From the NCBI RefSeq assembly GCF_000317125.1, contig NC_019695.1, forward strand, positions 3,088,336-3,152,335: a stretch of DNA of 64,000 nt, in the 5' to 3' direction. The position numbers and the translations under genes are program-made. Of the stretch, positions 1 to 8,688 are shown piece after piece; positions within the stretch are counted from its first letter, which is position 1; each line of letters opens with the position of its first letter. Source of the DNA: Chroococcidiopsis thermalis PCC 7203. Its GTDB lineage: Bacteria > Cyanobacteriota > Cyanobacteriia > Cyanobacteriales > Chroococcidiopsidaceae. The notes beneath the pieces were generated by a model. The model worked only from the letters and a program-made list of their open reading frames with translations, was not told the DNA's origin and did no database searches.

Positions 1-1425
1 ATCGAAACTGAATATCTGAAATTACCCGAAGTCAAAGCAACTTTTGCCGTTGGTGGTTTCGGTATTGGTGGTACGGGTAACACCGCTAACAGGGGAGCAA
101 TTTTTACCCCGCTCATACCTTGGGGCGAACGTCCAGGGGCAAATCAATCGGCAGAAGCTCTGATTAATCGGATGCGCGGTGTTGTTTCCCAATTTCCCGA
201 AGCTAGAATTCTGCCTGTAAATCCGCCCGCAATTCGCGGTTTGGGTAGCGTCAGCGGTTTCCAATATCAACTGCAAGACCGTCAGGGAAATCTTCCTCTC
301 AACGATCTTGTCGGCGTAATGCAACAACTGATGCAACGTGGAAATCAAACCCCTGGATTGTCAGCTGTCTTTAGTACTTTTGGGGCAAATGCGCCGCAAA
401 TGGAGATCGAGATCGATCGCAACAAAGCCAAAGCCTTACAAGTCGATGTAGACGAAATTTTAAATACCCTGCAAACATACATGGGTTCGCGCTACGTCAA
501 CGATTTCAACCTACAACGGCGGACTTATCGGGTGTACGTCCAAGCCGACAAGCAGTTTCGCTCGAATCCAGAGGATATTGGTAAATTATACGTGCGATCG
601 AATCAAACCGATCCCGACCAGCGGCAGATGATTCCGCTGAGCAACTTGGTAAAAGTCACCCCGACTACTGGAGCGCAGTCAATTACACACTATAACCTCT
701 TCCGCTCGATCGAACTTAACGGTTCTGCGGCTCCTGGTTTTAGTACCGGACAAGCAATGGACGCGATGGCAAAACTATCAGCGGAGGTTCTCCCAGCTAG
801 TATGGGCTACGAGTGGTCGGGGATTTCCTTAGACGAGACAGAATCAGGTGGTCAAGCACCGATTATCTTTGCTTTAGGCTTGGTCTTCGTATTCCTAGTG
901 CTGGCGGCTCAATACGAGAATTACGTCGATCCATTGATCATCATGCTGGCGGTTCCCCTAGCAATTTTCGGAGCGTTGTTAGCTCAGAATCTGCGGGGTT
1001 TACCGAATGATGTTTACTGTCAGGTTGGTTTGGTGATGTTGATCGGATTGGCAAGTAAAAACTCAATTCTGATTGTAGAATTTGCCAACCAATTGCGCGA
1101 TCGCGGACTGTCAATTACGCAAGCAGCAATTCAAGCATCCCAGGAACGCTTGCGACCAATTTTGATGACGGCTCTTTCGACCTTATTAGGGATTTTCCCC
1201 CTAGTCATTGCCGTGGGTGCGGGGGCAAAAAGTCGTCAAGCACTTGGTACGGCAGTATTTGGCGGCATGTTCGTGGCAACGTTCTTGAGTTTGTTTGTCG
1301 TGCCAGTACTGTACATTGTTATCAGTAATTTGCGCGATCGCTTTCAATCTCGTCGTCCACCTCAGCCACCCCAGCAGTTGGAACCCAGCGATACAGATGT
1401 CAGAGTCGCTTCTGAAAGCCGATAA
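1..1425 (+). CDS. RND efflux transporter permease, C-terminal part (5' end outside window)
   Basis: The reading frame is open from the first base, so this is the C-terminal 474 residues of a protein that usually has about 1,030-1,060. It matches the AcrB/MexB (HAE1) family of inner-membrane proton/drug antiporters that work with a periplasmic adaptor and an outer-membrane channel. The visible part has the second porter domain followed by the last group of membrane helices. The transmembrane motif LASKNSILIVEFANQ, with the conserved Lys near window codon 353 (AcrB Lys940 equivalent), marks the proton relay. The tail is Pro-rich and hydrophilic. Adaptor and channel genes would lie to the left if present. 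The substrate cannot be told from this part. Confidence 0.93.
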   Translation: METEYLKLPEVKATFAVGGFGIGGTGNTANRGAIFTPLIPWGERPGANQSAEALINRMRGVVSQFPEARILPVNPPAIRGLGSVSGFQYQLQDRQGNLPLNDLVGVMQQLMQRGNQTPGLSAVFSTFGANAPQMEIEIDRNKAKALQVDVDEILNTLQTYMGSRYVNDFNLQRRTYRVYVQADKQFRSNPEDIGKLYVRSNQTDPDQRQMIPLSNLVKVTPTTGAQSITHYNLFRSIELNGSAAPGFSTGQAMDAMAKLSAEVLPASMGYEWSGISLDETESGGQAPIIFALGLVFVFLVLAAQYENYVDPLIIMLAVPLAIFGALLAQNLRGLPNDVYCQVGLVMLIGLASKNSILIVEFANQLRDRGLSITQAAIQASQERLRPILMTALSTLLGIFPLVIAVGAGAKSRQALGTAVFGGMFVATFLSLFVVPVLYIVISNLRDRFQSRRPPQPPQQLEPSDTDVRVASESR

Positions 1426-1452
1426 ATTTGCGATCGATTAATACGCAAAATT

Positions 1453-1482
1453 TGTAGGGGCGCACAGCTGTGCGCCCCTACA
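1453..1482. repeat. 30-bp perfect palindrome, dispersed family B (copy 1)
   Basis: Arms of 15 bases (TGTAGGGGCGCACAG and its complement) meet without a loop. It lies between two convergent genes, so it could act as a bidirectional transcription stop, though there is no T-run. Near-identical copies are at 35652-35681 and 53063-53092. Confidence 0.85.
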
Positions 1483-1495
1483 GTCTATGTAATCA

Positions 1496-2830
1496 TCACG
1501 CTAATTGCTTCAACACATCCGTTACCACGCCAAATAGTTCGTCGATATGCTGCTTTTCAATAATCAGCGGTGGCGACAGCGCAATATTATCTCCCGCTGC
1601 TCTGACTAATGCCCCTTGCTGATAGCATTTGACAAAAGTTTCATATCCCCTTGCTCCTGGTTTGCCTGGAATTGATTCTAGTTCGATCGCTCCTACCAAT
1701 CCCAAATTGCGTAAATCGATAACATGGGGTAAACCGCGCAAACTGTGGACGGCATTTTCCCAGTAATCCGCAATTTCTGATACGCGAGTCAGCAATCCTT
1801 CTTTTTTGTATATATCTAACGTAGCCAGAGACGCAGCACAGGCGACGGGATGACCGGAGTAGGTGTAGCCGTGGAAAAATTCAATCCCGTTTTCTATTCC
1901 CTGGACAAAGGTTTGATAGATTTCCTCGCGCACGAATACCGCTCCCATCGGCACAGTCGCGTTGGTAATTCCTTTTGCCACCGTAATTATGTCTGGTATG
2001 ACTCCAAAATAATCAGCAGCAAATGGCTTACCCAAACGTCCAAAACCCGTAATCACTTCATCAAAAATCAGTAAAATGCCGTGTTTATCGCAAATTTGGC
2101 GTAACTTTTGCAAATATCCGACTGGTGGTAGCAAAACTCCTGTCGATCCTGCAACTGGTTCCACAATAACAGCAGCAATGGTTGAGGCATCGTGTAACGT
2201 TACCAACCGATCTAACTCGTTAGCTAAATGCTCGCCCCACTTAGGTTGTCCGCGAGTAAAGGCGTTATGTTCTAAATTATGAGTGTGGGATAAATGATCG
2301 ATTCCAGTTACGATGTTGCCGAATAACTTGCGGTTTGCTCCCGTGCCTCCCACCGCCGTACCACCAAAATTGACCCCGTGATAGCCGCGTTCTCTACCAA
2401 TTAGTCTTTGCCGCGCCCCTTGACCTTTAAGCCGATGATAGGCGATCGCAATTTTCAAAGCCGTATCGACAGATTCCGAACCAGAATTCGTAAAAAAGAC
2501 GCGATTCAAATCTCCAGGTAACAGTTCTACTAGCCGTGTTGCCAATTCAAACGGTGCTGGATGTCCCATCTGAAACGTCGGAGCAAAATCCAACTGCATT
2601 ACCTGTTTTTGTACCGCATCGGCAATTTCTCGGCGACCGTGACCCGCATTGACGCACCATAACCCCGCCGTACCATCAATTATCTGCCGTCCGTCAGATG
2701 TGGTGTAATACATCCCCTCAGCCGCCACTAACAAACGGGGACTAGCCTTGAACTGACGATTAGCCGTAAACGGCATCCAAAAGGCATCTAAATCGCTGCT
2801 GGGAAGATTGGTAGTAGTTGCTAATTCCAT
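1496..2830 (-). CDS. class III PLP-dependent aminotransferase (omega-amino acid:pyruvate type)
   Basis: The protein is 444 residues, normal for the class III aminotransferase family (omega-amino acid:pyruvate, GABA and diamine transaminases). It moves an amino group from an omega-amino acid or amine to a keto acid such as pyruvate, in the cytosol. Visible signs are the phosphate-binding TNSGSES segment (about residue 114), the FDEVITGFGR motif (256-265) whose Asp contacts the pyridine nitrogen, and the PLP Schiff-base lysine in ITVAKGITN (Lys286). The N-terminal LDAFWMPFTANRQF is typical of the beta-alanine/omega-transaminase branch. The exact substrate cannot be fixed by sequence alone. It is convergent with the RND gene and divergent from recR. 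Confidence 0.9.
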   Translation of the reverse strand: MELATTTNLPSSDLDAFWMPFTANRQFKASPRLLVAAEGMYYTTSDGRQIIDGTAGLWCVNAGHGRREIADAVQKQVMQLDFAPTFQMGHPAPFELATRLVELLPGDLNRVFFTNSGSESVDTALKIAIAYHRLKGQGARQRLIGRERGYHGVNFGGTAVGGTGANRKLFGNIVTGIDHLSHTHNLEHNAFTRGQPKWGEHLANELDRLVTLHDASTIAAVIVEPVAGSTGVLLPPVGYLQKLRQICDKHGILLIFDEVITGFGRLGKPFAADYFGVIPDIITVAKGITNATVPMGAVFVREEIYQTFVQGIENGIEFFHGYTYSGHPVACAASLATLDIYKKEGLLTRVSEIADYWENAVHSLRGLPHVIDLRNLGLVGAIELESIPGKPGARGYETFVKCYQQGALVRAAGDNIALSPPLIIEKQHIDELFGVVTDVLKQLA

Positions 2831-2997
2831 AGATTTAATCGGGGGGCTGAAAGCTCATTTACATATTAAATCGCATTGGTAAGTGGTAATTGGTAATTGC
2901 TAATTGGCTGCCGATCGCGCACCACGCACCACTCACTAATAACTGATAAAATAAAAAAGCGATCGCAGGAGATAAAACCACGGTTTACGCACGTCCT

Positions 2998-3576
2998 TTG
3001 GCTCGTTTGATCGAGCAGTTGCAGCGCTTGCCAGGAGTCGGTCCCAAGACCGCTCAGCGCCTTGCTCTACATATTTTGAAGCGTCCAGAAGCAGAAGTTG
3101 AAGCCTTAGCACAGGCTTTGTTAGAAGCAAAAAAACAAGTGGGTTTGTGTAAAGTTTGCTTTCATCTCTCAGCCGAACCCGTTTGCGAGATCTGCCGTAA
3201 CTCTAACCGCGACAATAATACAATTTGTGTTGTGGCTGACTCCCGCGACGTGATTGCTTTGGAAAAAACTAGAGAATATCACGGCAAATATCACGTTTTG
3301 GGGGGAGTCATTTCACCGATGGATGGCATCGGACCCGAACAGCTAACAGTTCAATCACTGGTACAACGGGTGAGTCAACAACAACCCAAGGAAGTGATTT
3401 TAGCAATTGGTCCTAGCGTGGAAGGAGAGACGACAACGCTGTATGTCGGTCAACTCCTCAAACCATTCACAAAAGTGACGCGAATCGCCTTTGGTTTACC
3501 CGTAGGTGGCGATTTAGAATACGCTGACGAGGTGACGTTAGCAAGAGCTTTAGAAGGGCGGCGGGAACTAGATTAG
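2998..3576 (+). CDS. recR: recombination mediator protein RecR
   Basis: RecR works with RecO/RecF in RecA loading during gap repair. The N-terminal helix-hairpin-helix ([16 protein letters not shown]), a four-Cys zinc finger (GLCKVC...CEIC) and a Toprim domain ([13 protein letters not shown]) are all present, and the C-terminus ends in the usual GRRELD. The TTG given here is the first plausible start, but the conserved cyanobacterial N-terminus (TVYARPLA) is encoded just upstream, from 2980, with no ATG, GTG or TTG before it. A purine-rich CAGGAG lies at 2966-2971. The true start is therefore uncertain and may be a non-standard codon near 2980. The function is secure. Confidence 0.9.
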   Translation: MARLIEQLQRLPGVGPKTAQRLALHILKRPEAEVEALAQALLEAKKQVGLCKVCFHLSAEPVCEICRNSNRDNNTICVVADSRDVIALEKTREYHGKYHVLGGVISPMDGIGPEQLTVQSLVQRVSQQQPKEVILAIGPSVEGETTTLYVGQLLKPFTKVTRIAFGLPVGGDLEYADEVTLARALEGRRELD

Positions 3577-3610
<34 letters not shown>

Positions 3611-3619
3611 AAAGATTTG

Positions 3620-4708
3620 TTAGTTAGTTGGTTTGTTTTGTGCGGTGGAGGCTGCTGCTTGCACGAAGCCAGCTTGTCGGATGGCTTGTTGTCCTTGGTC
3701 AGAAAGGAGGAGTTTGGTGTAAGCCTCTCCTGCTTGTTGCGCCCTACCTCCATCTTGCTTGACGATCGCGTATAAATTACGAGTTAGGGGGTAGCTGCCA
3801 TCAGCAAAAGCTGCTAAGTTTGGTTGATGACGCTGATTAGGGCAAGGTTGAGATAGCGGTTCGCGATAGAGAGCGACGAAGCGATCGCTATTCTCTCCCA
3901 AGGGAATTGGCTTGACCCCGCATTGATGCACGACCGCACGGGCAGAAGCATAATAGATTGCACCTGGAGTCTGATTAACTAAACGCAAGGCGGCTGTTGT
4001 GGAGTTGACAGAGCGCACGTTTGTCCCAAAAGCTTGCTCTGACGTAGAAAAGATTGCAACCGGACTACCATCTTGAGGATGACGAGTGTATGGTACGATT
4101 GGCAAGTTTTCCCCACCTAACTGACTCCAGTTGGTAATTTTGCCTTGATAAATTTGCTGCAACTGCTCTACGGTTAAGCCAGAGATTTGCAAAGAGGGAT
4201 GAACGACGGCGGCGATCCCATCCATCGCAATTGGAATTTCTGCCAGTGTCAATCCTTGCTTTTGTGCCAGTGCTTTTTCTGCTGCTGTTAGCGGACGAGA
4301 GGAGTGGGCAAAATCTAATTTCCCGTCGAGCAACATCTGTATTCCCACACTAGAACTCAAATTACCATTAGGCGGCTGGATATAGCGCAATTGAAGTTCT
4401 GGGCGTGCTTGCTGAATCTGAGCGTCAACCACTTGGCGGATTGGTATCCATGCAGCACTACCACCATAGTTAAACGTACCTGATGGTACACCTGTCGTGC
4501 GATCGTAGGTAGAACCATTTGTTGTTGCTACTGGATTTTCTGAAGTTTGATTTGTAGCAGTAGCGCTGCTCCACAATTGAGGTTTTAGCCACCACAACAA
4601 ACCACCAATAACCAGCAAGGTCAGAACTTTGCCAATAATTAATCCTTTAATTAATAGGACAACATCTTTATTTTTCTTGAGTGGAGTCTGATTAGATTTT
4701 TCAAACAT
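3620..4708 (-). CDS. PstS-family phosphate-binding-like protein, membrane anchored
   Basis: A 362-residue protein with a cytosolic N-terminus, one hydrophobic segment (about residues 23-42, LIKGLIIGKVLTLLVIGGLLWW) broken here only by its Lys, then a PBP-like domain. Features of PstS-type phosphate binders include GTFNYGGSAAW near the start of the domain, the HSSRPLTAAEK stretch, and GSPVAIF/ALRLVNQTPGAIYYA later. The family binds phosphate in the periplasm for the Pst ABC importer. No pstC, pstA, pstB or phoU is nearby, so it may be a solitary sensor or a component of a distant Pst system. The long N-terminal anchor differs from a plain signal peptide. Confidence 0.8.
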   Translation of the reverse strand: MFEKSNQTPLKKNKDVVLLIKGLIIGKVLTLLVIGGLLWWLKPQLWSSATATNQTSENPVATTNGSTYDRTTGVPSGTFNYGGSAAWIPIRQVVDAQIQQARPELQLRYIQPPNGNLSSSVGIQMLLDGKLDFAHSSRPLTAAEKALAQKQGLTLAEIPIAMDGIAAVVHPSLQISGLTVEQLQQIYQGKITNWSQLGGENLPIVPYTRHPQDGSPVAIFSTSEQAFGTNVRSVNSTTAALRLVNQTPGAIYYASARAVVHQCGVKPIPLGENSDRFVALYREPLSQPCPNQRHQPNLAAFADGSYPLTRNLYAIVKQDGGRAQQAGEAYTKLLLSDQGQQAIRQAGFVQAAASTAQNKPTN

Positions 4709-4720
4709 GTTTTAGTTATC

Positions 4721-4763
4721 AGGGAGCAGGGAGAGACAAGGGAGACAAGGGGGACAAGGGAGC
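4721..4763. repeat. short tandem repeats (GGGAGACAA / GGGGGACAA type)
   Basis: Degenerate 9-mer units lie in the gap between the start of the PstS-like gene and the end of era. These are short tandemly repeated repetitive sequences of the type common in multicellular cyanobacteria. Confidence 0.7.
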
Positions 4764-4793
4764 AACTACCAATGACCCATTACCCATTACCAA

Positions 4794-5750
4794 CTATTCT
4801 TCTACTTTGTAACCAAATTCTGATAGTCTGAGCCGAGATTGCCTCCATTTTGGTTGTACTTTTACAAATAGTTCTAAATAAACTTTCCCGGCGATTAGCT
4901 TTTGAATTTGTTCGCGAGCAGCGCTACCGATCGCTTTGAGCATTGCTCCTCCCTTACCGATCAGAATTCCTTTTTGAGAATCTCGCTCGATATGAATAGT
5001 CGCAAATACACGGGTAATATTAGGAGCTTCCTCCACTTTGTCAATAGTAATTGCTACCGAGTGAGGAACTTCATCCCGTGTTAGCAATAAAATTTGTTCG
5101 CGAATTAATTCTCCCATAATAAAACGTTCTGGCTGGTCTGTAACTAAGTCGGGAGGATAATAATAAGGACCAGGCTCCAAACATTCTACAATTGCCTGTT
5201 GCAAAGCTTCTAATCCCTCACCATTGAGAGCTGAAAATTTTAGCATCTGCCATTGGTAAGATTTAGCTATTTCTTGGTAAGAACGATCCAAATCTTCAGT
5301 ATTAGTCGATCTCCGGTCGATTTTGTTCAGCCCTAGAACTACAGGGGTTTGTGTCTGAGTTAGCAACTCGATAATAAAGCGATCGCCTCCCCCAGCAACT
5401 TGAGAACCATCGACCACAAACAAGACTACATCGACAGAATCAATGGCAATCTGAGCATTTTTGACTAACACTTCTCCCAACTGATGATGGGGTTTATGAA
5501 TTCCTGGCGTATCGACAAAAATAAATTGAGCTGCGGGTGTGGTCAAAATTCCTCGCAAGCGATTGCGCGTTGTCTGCGCGACTGGAGAAGTAATTGCAAT
5601 TTTTTGCCCCACAAGTTGATTCATCAACGTCGATTTACCAACATTAGGACGACCAATAATCCCAATAAAGCCTGATTTATAACCAGGCGGGGCTTGGGGA
5701 ATAGTTAATGCATCCGAAAAATCAAAAGAATCGTTATCTGAAGTAATCAC
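4794..5750 (-). CDS. era: GTPase Era
   Basis: Era binds 16S rRNA and helps 30S ribosome maturation. The 318-residue protein has the G1 loop GRPNVGKS (33-40), a G3 DTPG (80-83), NKID (142-145) and SALNGEGL as G5. A C-terminal KH domain carries the RNA-binding GKGG loop (265-268). The N-terminus is about 25 residues longer than E. coli Era, as in other cyanobacteria. It is transcribed towards the PstS-like gene, with about 85 bases of repeat sequence between, and divergently from pfkA. Confidence 0.97.
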   Translation of the reverse strand: MITSDNDSFDFSDALTIPQAPPGYKSGFIGIIGRPNVGKSTLMNQLVGQKIAITSPVAQTTRNRLRGILTTPAAQFIFVDTPGIHKPHHQLGEVLVKNAQIAIDSVDVVLFVVDGSQVAGGGDRFIIELLTQTQTPVVLGLNKIDRRSTNTEDLDRSYQEIAKSYQWQMLKFSALNGEGLEALQQAIVECLEPGPYYYPPDLVTDQPERFIMGELIREQILLLTRDEVPHSVAITIDKVEEAPNITRVFATIHIERDSQKGILIGKGGAMLKAIGSAAREQIQKLIAGKVYLELFVKVQPKWRQSRLRLSEFGYKVEE

Positions 5751-5917
5751 TGCGTAGAACTAGCTGAATATTGCAAAAAATAAAGAAATCTAAAATCAAA
5801 TTGTAATTAAGATCGATGCTACCTGTTTCAGTCTAATGTACTGCTTTGGTAGAGTGGCGCGTGTTGATGCAGGTGTGATGCGTGGTGCGTGGTGCGTGGT
5901 TTTTCTCCCCCAACTCC

Positions 5918-5985
5918 CCTGTCCCCCTTGTCCCCCTTGTCCCCCTTGTCCCCCTGCTCCCTGCTCCCTGCTCCCTGCTCCCTGT
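5918..5985. repeat. two adjoining heptamer/9-mer tandem repeats
   Basis: About three TGTCCCCCT units run straight into four TGCTCCC heptamers, ending some 20 bases before the pfkA start. The repeat lies between divergent era and pfkA, where promoters would be expected. Confidence 0.85.
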
Positions 5986-6006
5986 TAACTGATAACTAAT
6001 AACTGA

Positions 6007-7086
6007 ATGAAAAGAATTGGAATTTTGACCAGTGGTGGAGATTGTGCGGGTTTGAATGCCGCGATTCGTGCCGTGGTGCATCGCGCTGTCGGTACTTATG
6101 GCTGGGAGGTATTTGGAATTCGACAAGCCACTTTAGGATTGATGGCTCAACCACCACAAGCGATCGCCTTAGAAATTGACAAAGTTGATGGATTGCTCGT
6201 AGCTGGTGGGACAATTTTAGGAACGACCAATAAAGGCGATCCTTTTGCTTTTCCGATGCCAGACGGGACTATCCGCGATCGCTCGGAAGATATTATTGCT
6301 GGCTACCACCAATTAGGCTTGGATGCCATGATTGGCATTGGTGGCGACGGTAGTATGGCGATTTTACGTCGCCTTGCCCAACAAGGAAATCTCAACCTGG
6401 TAGCAATTCCTAAAACGATTGACAATGATGTCGGCGTAACCGAACTTTCAATCGGTTTTGATACTGCCGTAAGTATCGCCACTGAAGCTTTAGATCGGTT
6501 GCATTTTACGGCTGCCAGTCATTCCCGCGTGATGATTTTAGAAGTTATGGGACGCGATGCAGGACATATCGCCATCAGTGCGGGGATTGCTGGTGGTGCT
6601 GATGTGATTTTAGTCCCAGAAATTCCTTACACTGTCGAGCGCGTCTGTTACACGATTAAAGAAAGACAAGAACAGGGGAAAAATTATTCTCTCGTCGTCG
6701 TATCGGAAGCGGTGCGGACGGAAACAGGTGTATGTGTCATGTCTACGGATCGCTTGGGACAATGTCGCTATGGTGGCATCGGTCAATATTTAGCTGACGA
6801 AATTTGCACTCGGATTGGAGCAGAAACGCGAGTCACAGTACTAGGACACGTTCAACGAGGTGGTACGCCGTCGCCACTAGAACGGGTAATTGCCTCTGCT
6901 TTTGGTGTTGCGGCTGTCGATTTGATCGCCGAAGCACAGTACGACCACATGGTAACGTGGCAAAAACGTCAAGTTGTCAGCGTTCCTATTCCCGAGGCGA
7001 TCGCCCAATACCGCGCAGTCAATCCTCACGGTACACTGGTCAAAACTGCCCGTGGTTTGGGCATTTGTTTAGGCGACGAGCATTAG
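6007..7086 (+). CDS. pfkA: 6-phosphofructokinase
   Basis: Phosphorylates fructose-6-phosphate in glycolysis. The 359-residue protein has the N-terminal TSGGDCAGLN nucleotide loop, GGDGS (112-116), PKTIDND (135-141) carrying the catalytic Asp, and EVMGRDAGHIA. The residues that separate ATP- from PPi-users are mixed here. Gly follows GGD (ATP type), but Lys136 stands where ATP-type E. coli PfkA has Gly and PPi enzymes have Lys. Such Gly/Lys enzymes occur in the group that includes actinobacterial ATP-dependent PFKs, so the phosphate donor should be treated as not settled by sequence. The gene follows the tandem repeats and is monocistronic as far as can be seen. Confidence 0.95.
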   Translation: MKRIGILTSGGDCAGLNAAIRAVVHRAVGTYGWEVFGIRQATLGLMAQPPQAIALEIDKVDGLLVAGGTILGTTNKGDPFAFPMPDGTIRDRSEDIIAGYHQLGLDAMIGIGGDGSMAILRRLAQQGNLNLVAIPKTIDNDVGVTELSIGFDTAVSIATEALDRLHFTAASHSRVMILEVMGRDAGHIAISAGIAGGADVILVPEIPYTVERVCYTIKERQEQGKNYSLVVVSEAVRTETGVCVMSTDRLGQCRYGGIGQYLADEICTRIGAETRVTVLGHVQRGGTPSPLERVIASAFGVAAVDLIAEAQYDHMVTWQKRQVVSVPIPEAIAQYRAVNPHGTLVKTARGLGICLGDEH

Positions 7087-7111
7087 TCAGTTATTAGTTA
7101 TCAGTTATCAG

Positions 7112-7141
7112 TGTAGAGACGTTACATGTAACGTCTCTACA
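7112..7141. repeat. 30-bp perfect palindrome, dispersed family A (copy 1)
   Basis: Arms TGTAGAGACGTTACA and its complement, 26 bases after the pfkA stop. An identical copy with the same trailing AAGTTAT is at 24579-24608. Variants are at 33169-33197, 37319-37347 and inside ligA (43316-43345). Confidence 0.9.
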
Positions 7142-7538
7142 AAGTTATCGGCGAATGGATTGTGGGGTGTGGGGTTGACTTGCGAATGCGTGGCTATAGA
7201 CGGTTCAAAAACTGGTATCCACTATGTCTTTTCTCACCTAAACTCTAGAATGGTAAGAGTGAGTAGTTGAGAAAAGTGCTGTATGTTGTGAAAGTAAAAT
7301 CTGAAAGCAGAAGTTGCGAAAGCAGAGGTAGAATTAACCATACGTGGCTAATGCCTCAAAGATAAACTAAAGTTAATTTATTAAAACTTTTCCGGTATAA
7401 TTCAGATATTTTTTGACAAAATGAAACAATCTCACTGATGAGTCTGTGACTTTTGACGGATTGTTCCGTCTAGCTTGTTGTCCTTCCAACAGACTTCACA
7501 CAGACTTCAGATTGTAGATAATAATACAGGTATATTGA
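7142..7538 (+). promoter_or_regulatory. intergenic leader before the HD-GYP regulator, with a small hairpin
   Basis: Nearly 400 bases without a gene. At 7455-7470 GACGGA-TTGT-TCCGTC forms a 6-bp hairpin, followed by the direct repeat CAGACTTCA (about 7490-7509). AT-rich TAGATAATAATA just before the GTG start could hold a -10 element. No known riboswitch is recognised. The role is inferred only from position. Confidence 0.35.
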
Positions 7539-8567
7539 GTGAACAGCTTCGATCTAGCTCCGCCTAAAATCCTGGTAGTTGACGACCATCCAGCTAGTCG
7601 TATGACGGCTGTAGCTATTCTCTCGGTAGAGGGGTACGAAGTTTTAGAGGCAGATAGCGGCTCGTCAGCGCTAGAGTCCGTCAGTCAAGGTCAACCGGAT
7701 CTAATCCTACTGGATGTAATGATGCCAGAAATGGATGGATTTGAAGTTTGTTGCCAACTGAAGCAGGACGAACAGACAAGGTTGATCCCAGTCATTTTTA
7801 TCACAGCTTTAAACGATAGACAAGCTAGAATTCGTGGGATTGAAGCTGGGGGAGATGATTTTTTAAGCAAACCTTTCGATCGCCTGGAATTAGCTGCCCG
7901 CGTCAAATCCTTGGTGCGTCAAAAGCGTTTGAATGAAGATTTAGATCATGCTTCGCAAGTGTTATTTTCCATTGCTAGAGCAGTGGAAAGCCGCGATCCC
8001 AATACTGGCGATCACTGCGAACGCTTGGTAAACTTGAGCGATGCTTTCGGTGGCTATCTCAATCTGTCCCGCCCTCAGAGACGAGATTTGATGTGGGGTA
8101 GTTATTTACACGATATTGGTAAGGTTGGCATTCCCGATGCCGTGCTGCTGAAGACTGGAAAACTAAATCCCAAAGAGTGGGAAGTGATGCGACAGCACGT
8201 TTTGATTGGTGAGAGAATCTGTCAACCTCTACGGACGATGCGAGGGGTGATTCCAATTGTTTTGCACCATCACGAGCGCTGGGACGGTTCTGGTTATCCC
8301 TATCAACTAGTTGGAGAACAGATTCCTTATCTCGCCCAAGTATTTCAAATTATTGATATTTATGATGCTCTGACTAGCGATCGCCCATACAAACGCGCGC
8401 TGTCTCAGGAAGAAGCATTAAAAGTTTTGGTTGCAGAAACCAATCGAGGATGGCGCAATCCCGAACTCGTACAACAGTTTATCAACTTTATTAACTCAAC
8501 TGCCATCCCCGCAACCTCTCTGGAGGGACTTGGGGTTAGGATCGAGGGATTAAGGGCTAGAGGCTAG
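7539..8567 (+). CDS. response regulator with HD-GYP c-di-GMP phosphodiesterase domain
   Basis: The GTG start gives 342 residues. An N-terminal receiver domain has the acidic pair VVDDH (14-16), the phosphoacceptor Asp59 in LLDVMMPEMDG and Lys111 in SKPFD. It is followed by an HD-GYP domain with HDIGK (191-195) and HHERWDGSGYP (244-254). The family hydrolyses cyclic di-GMP under control of a partner histidine kinase. No kinase gene is adjacent, so the partner is unknown. The short Gly/Arg tail after about residue 330 is not conserved. Biofilm or exopolysaccharide control is a reasonable guess given the family and the polysaccharide locus downstream, but nothing here proves it. Confidence 0.92.
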   Translation: MNSFDLAPPKILVVDDHPASRMTAVAILSVEGYEVLEADSGSSALESVSQGQPDLILLDVMMPEMDGFEVCCQLKQDEQTRLIPVIFITALNDRQARIRGIEAGGDDFLSKPFDRLELAARVKSLVRQKRLNEDLDHASQVLFSIARAVESRDPNTGDHCERLVNLSDAFGGYLNLSRPQRRDLMWGSYLHDIGKVGIPDAVLLKTGKLNPKEWEVMRQHVLIGERICQPLRTMRGVIPIVLHHHERWDGSGYPYQLVGEQIPYLAQVFQIIDIYDALTSDRPYKRALSQEEALKVLVAETNRGWRNPELVQQFINFINSTAIPATSLEGLGVRIEGLRARG

Positions 8568-8688
8568 ACTTTTTTTGAAGAAAAAGAAAGATTTCCTCAG
8601 CCTTTTTCAATCTTTTTCAATCCTCATGCTTCAAAAAGAGTTCTGCCCTACAGTCTCTCAGCTCTCACGATCGCCCCTAGCTCCTTCC

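Noticed and set aside
5918-5985. CRISPR-like array
   Set aside because: Units are 7-9 bases in direct tandem without spacers, and no cas genes are present; these are cyanobacterial short tandem repeats.
6804-7097. 97-residue ORF overlapping pfkA
   Set aside because: Alternate-frame shadow of pfkA, Arg/Ser/Cys-rich and without a start signal.
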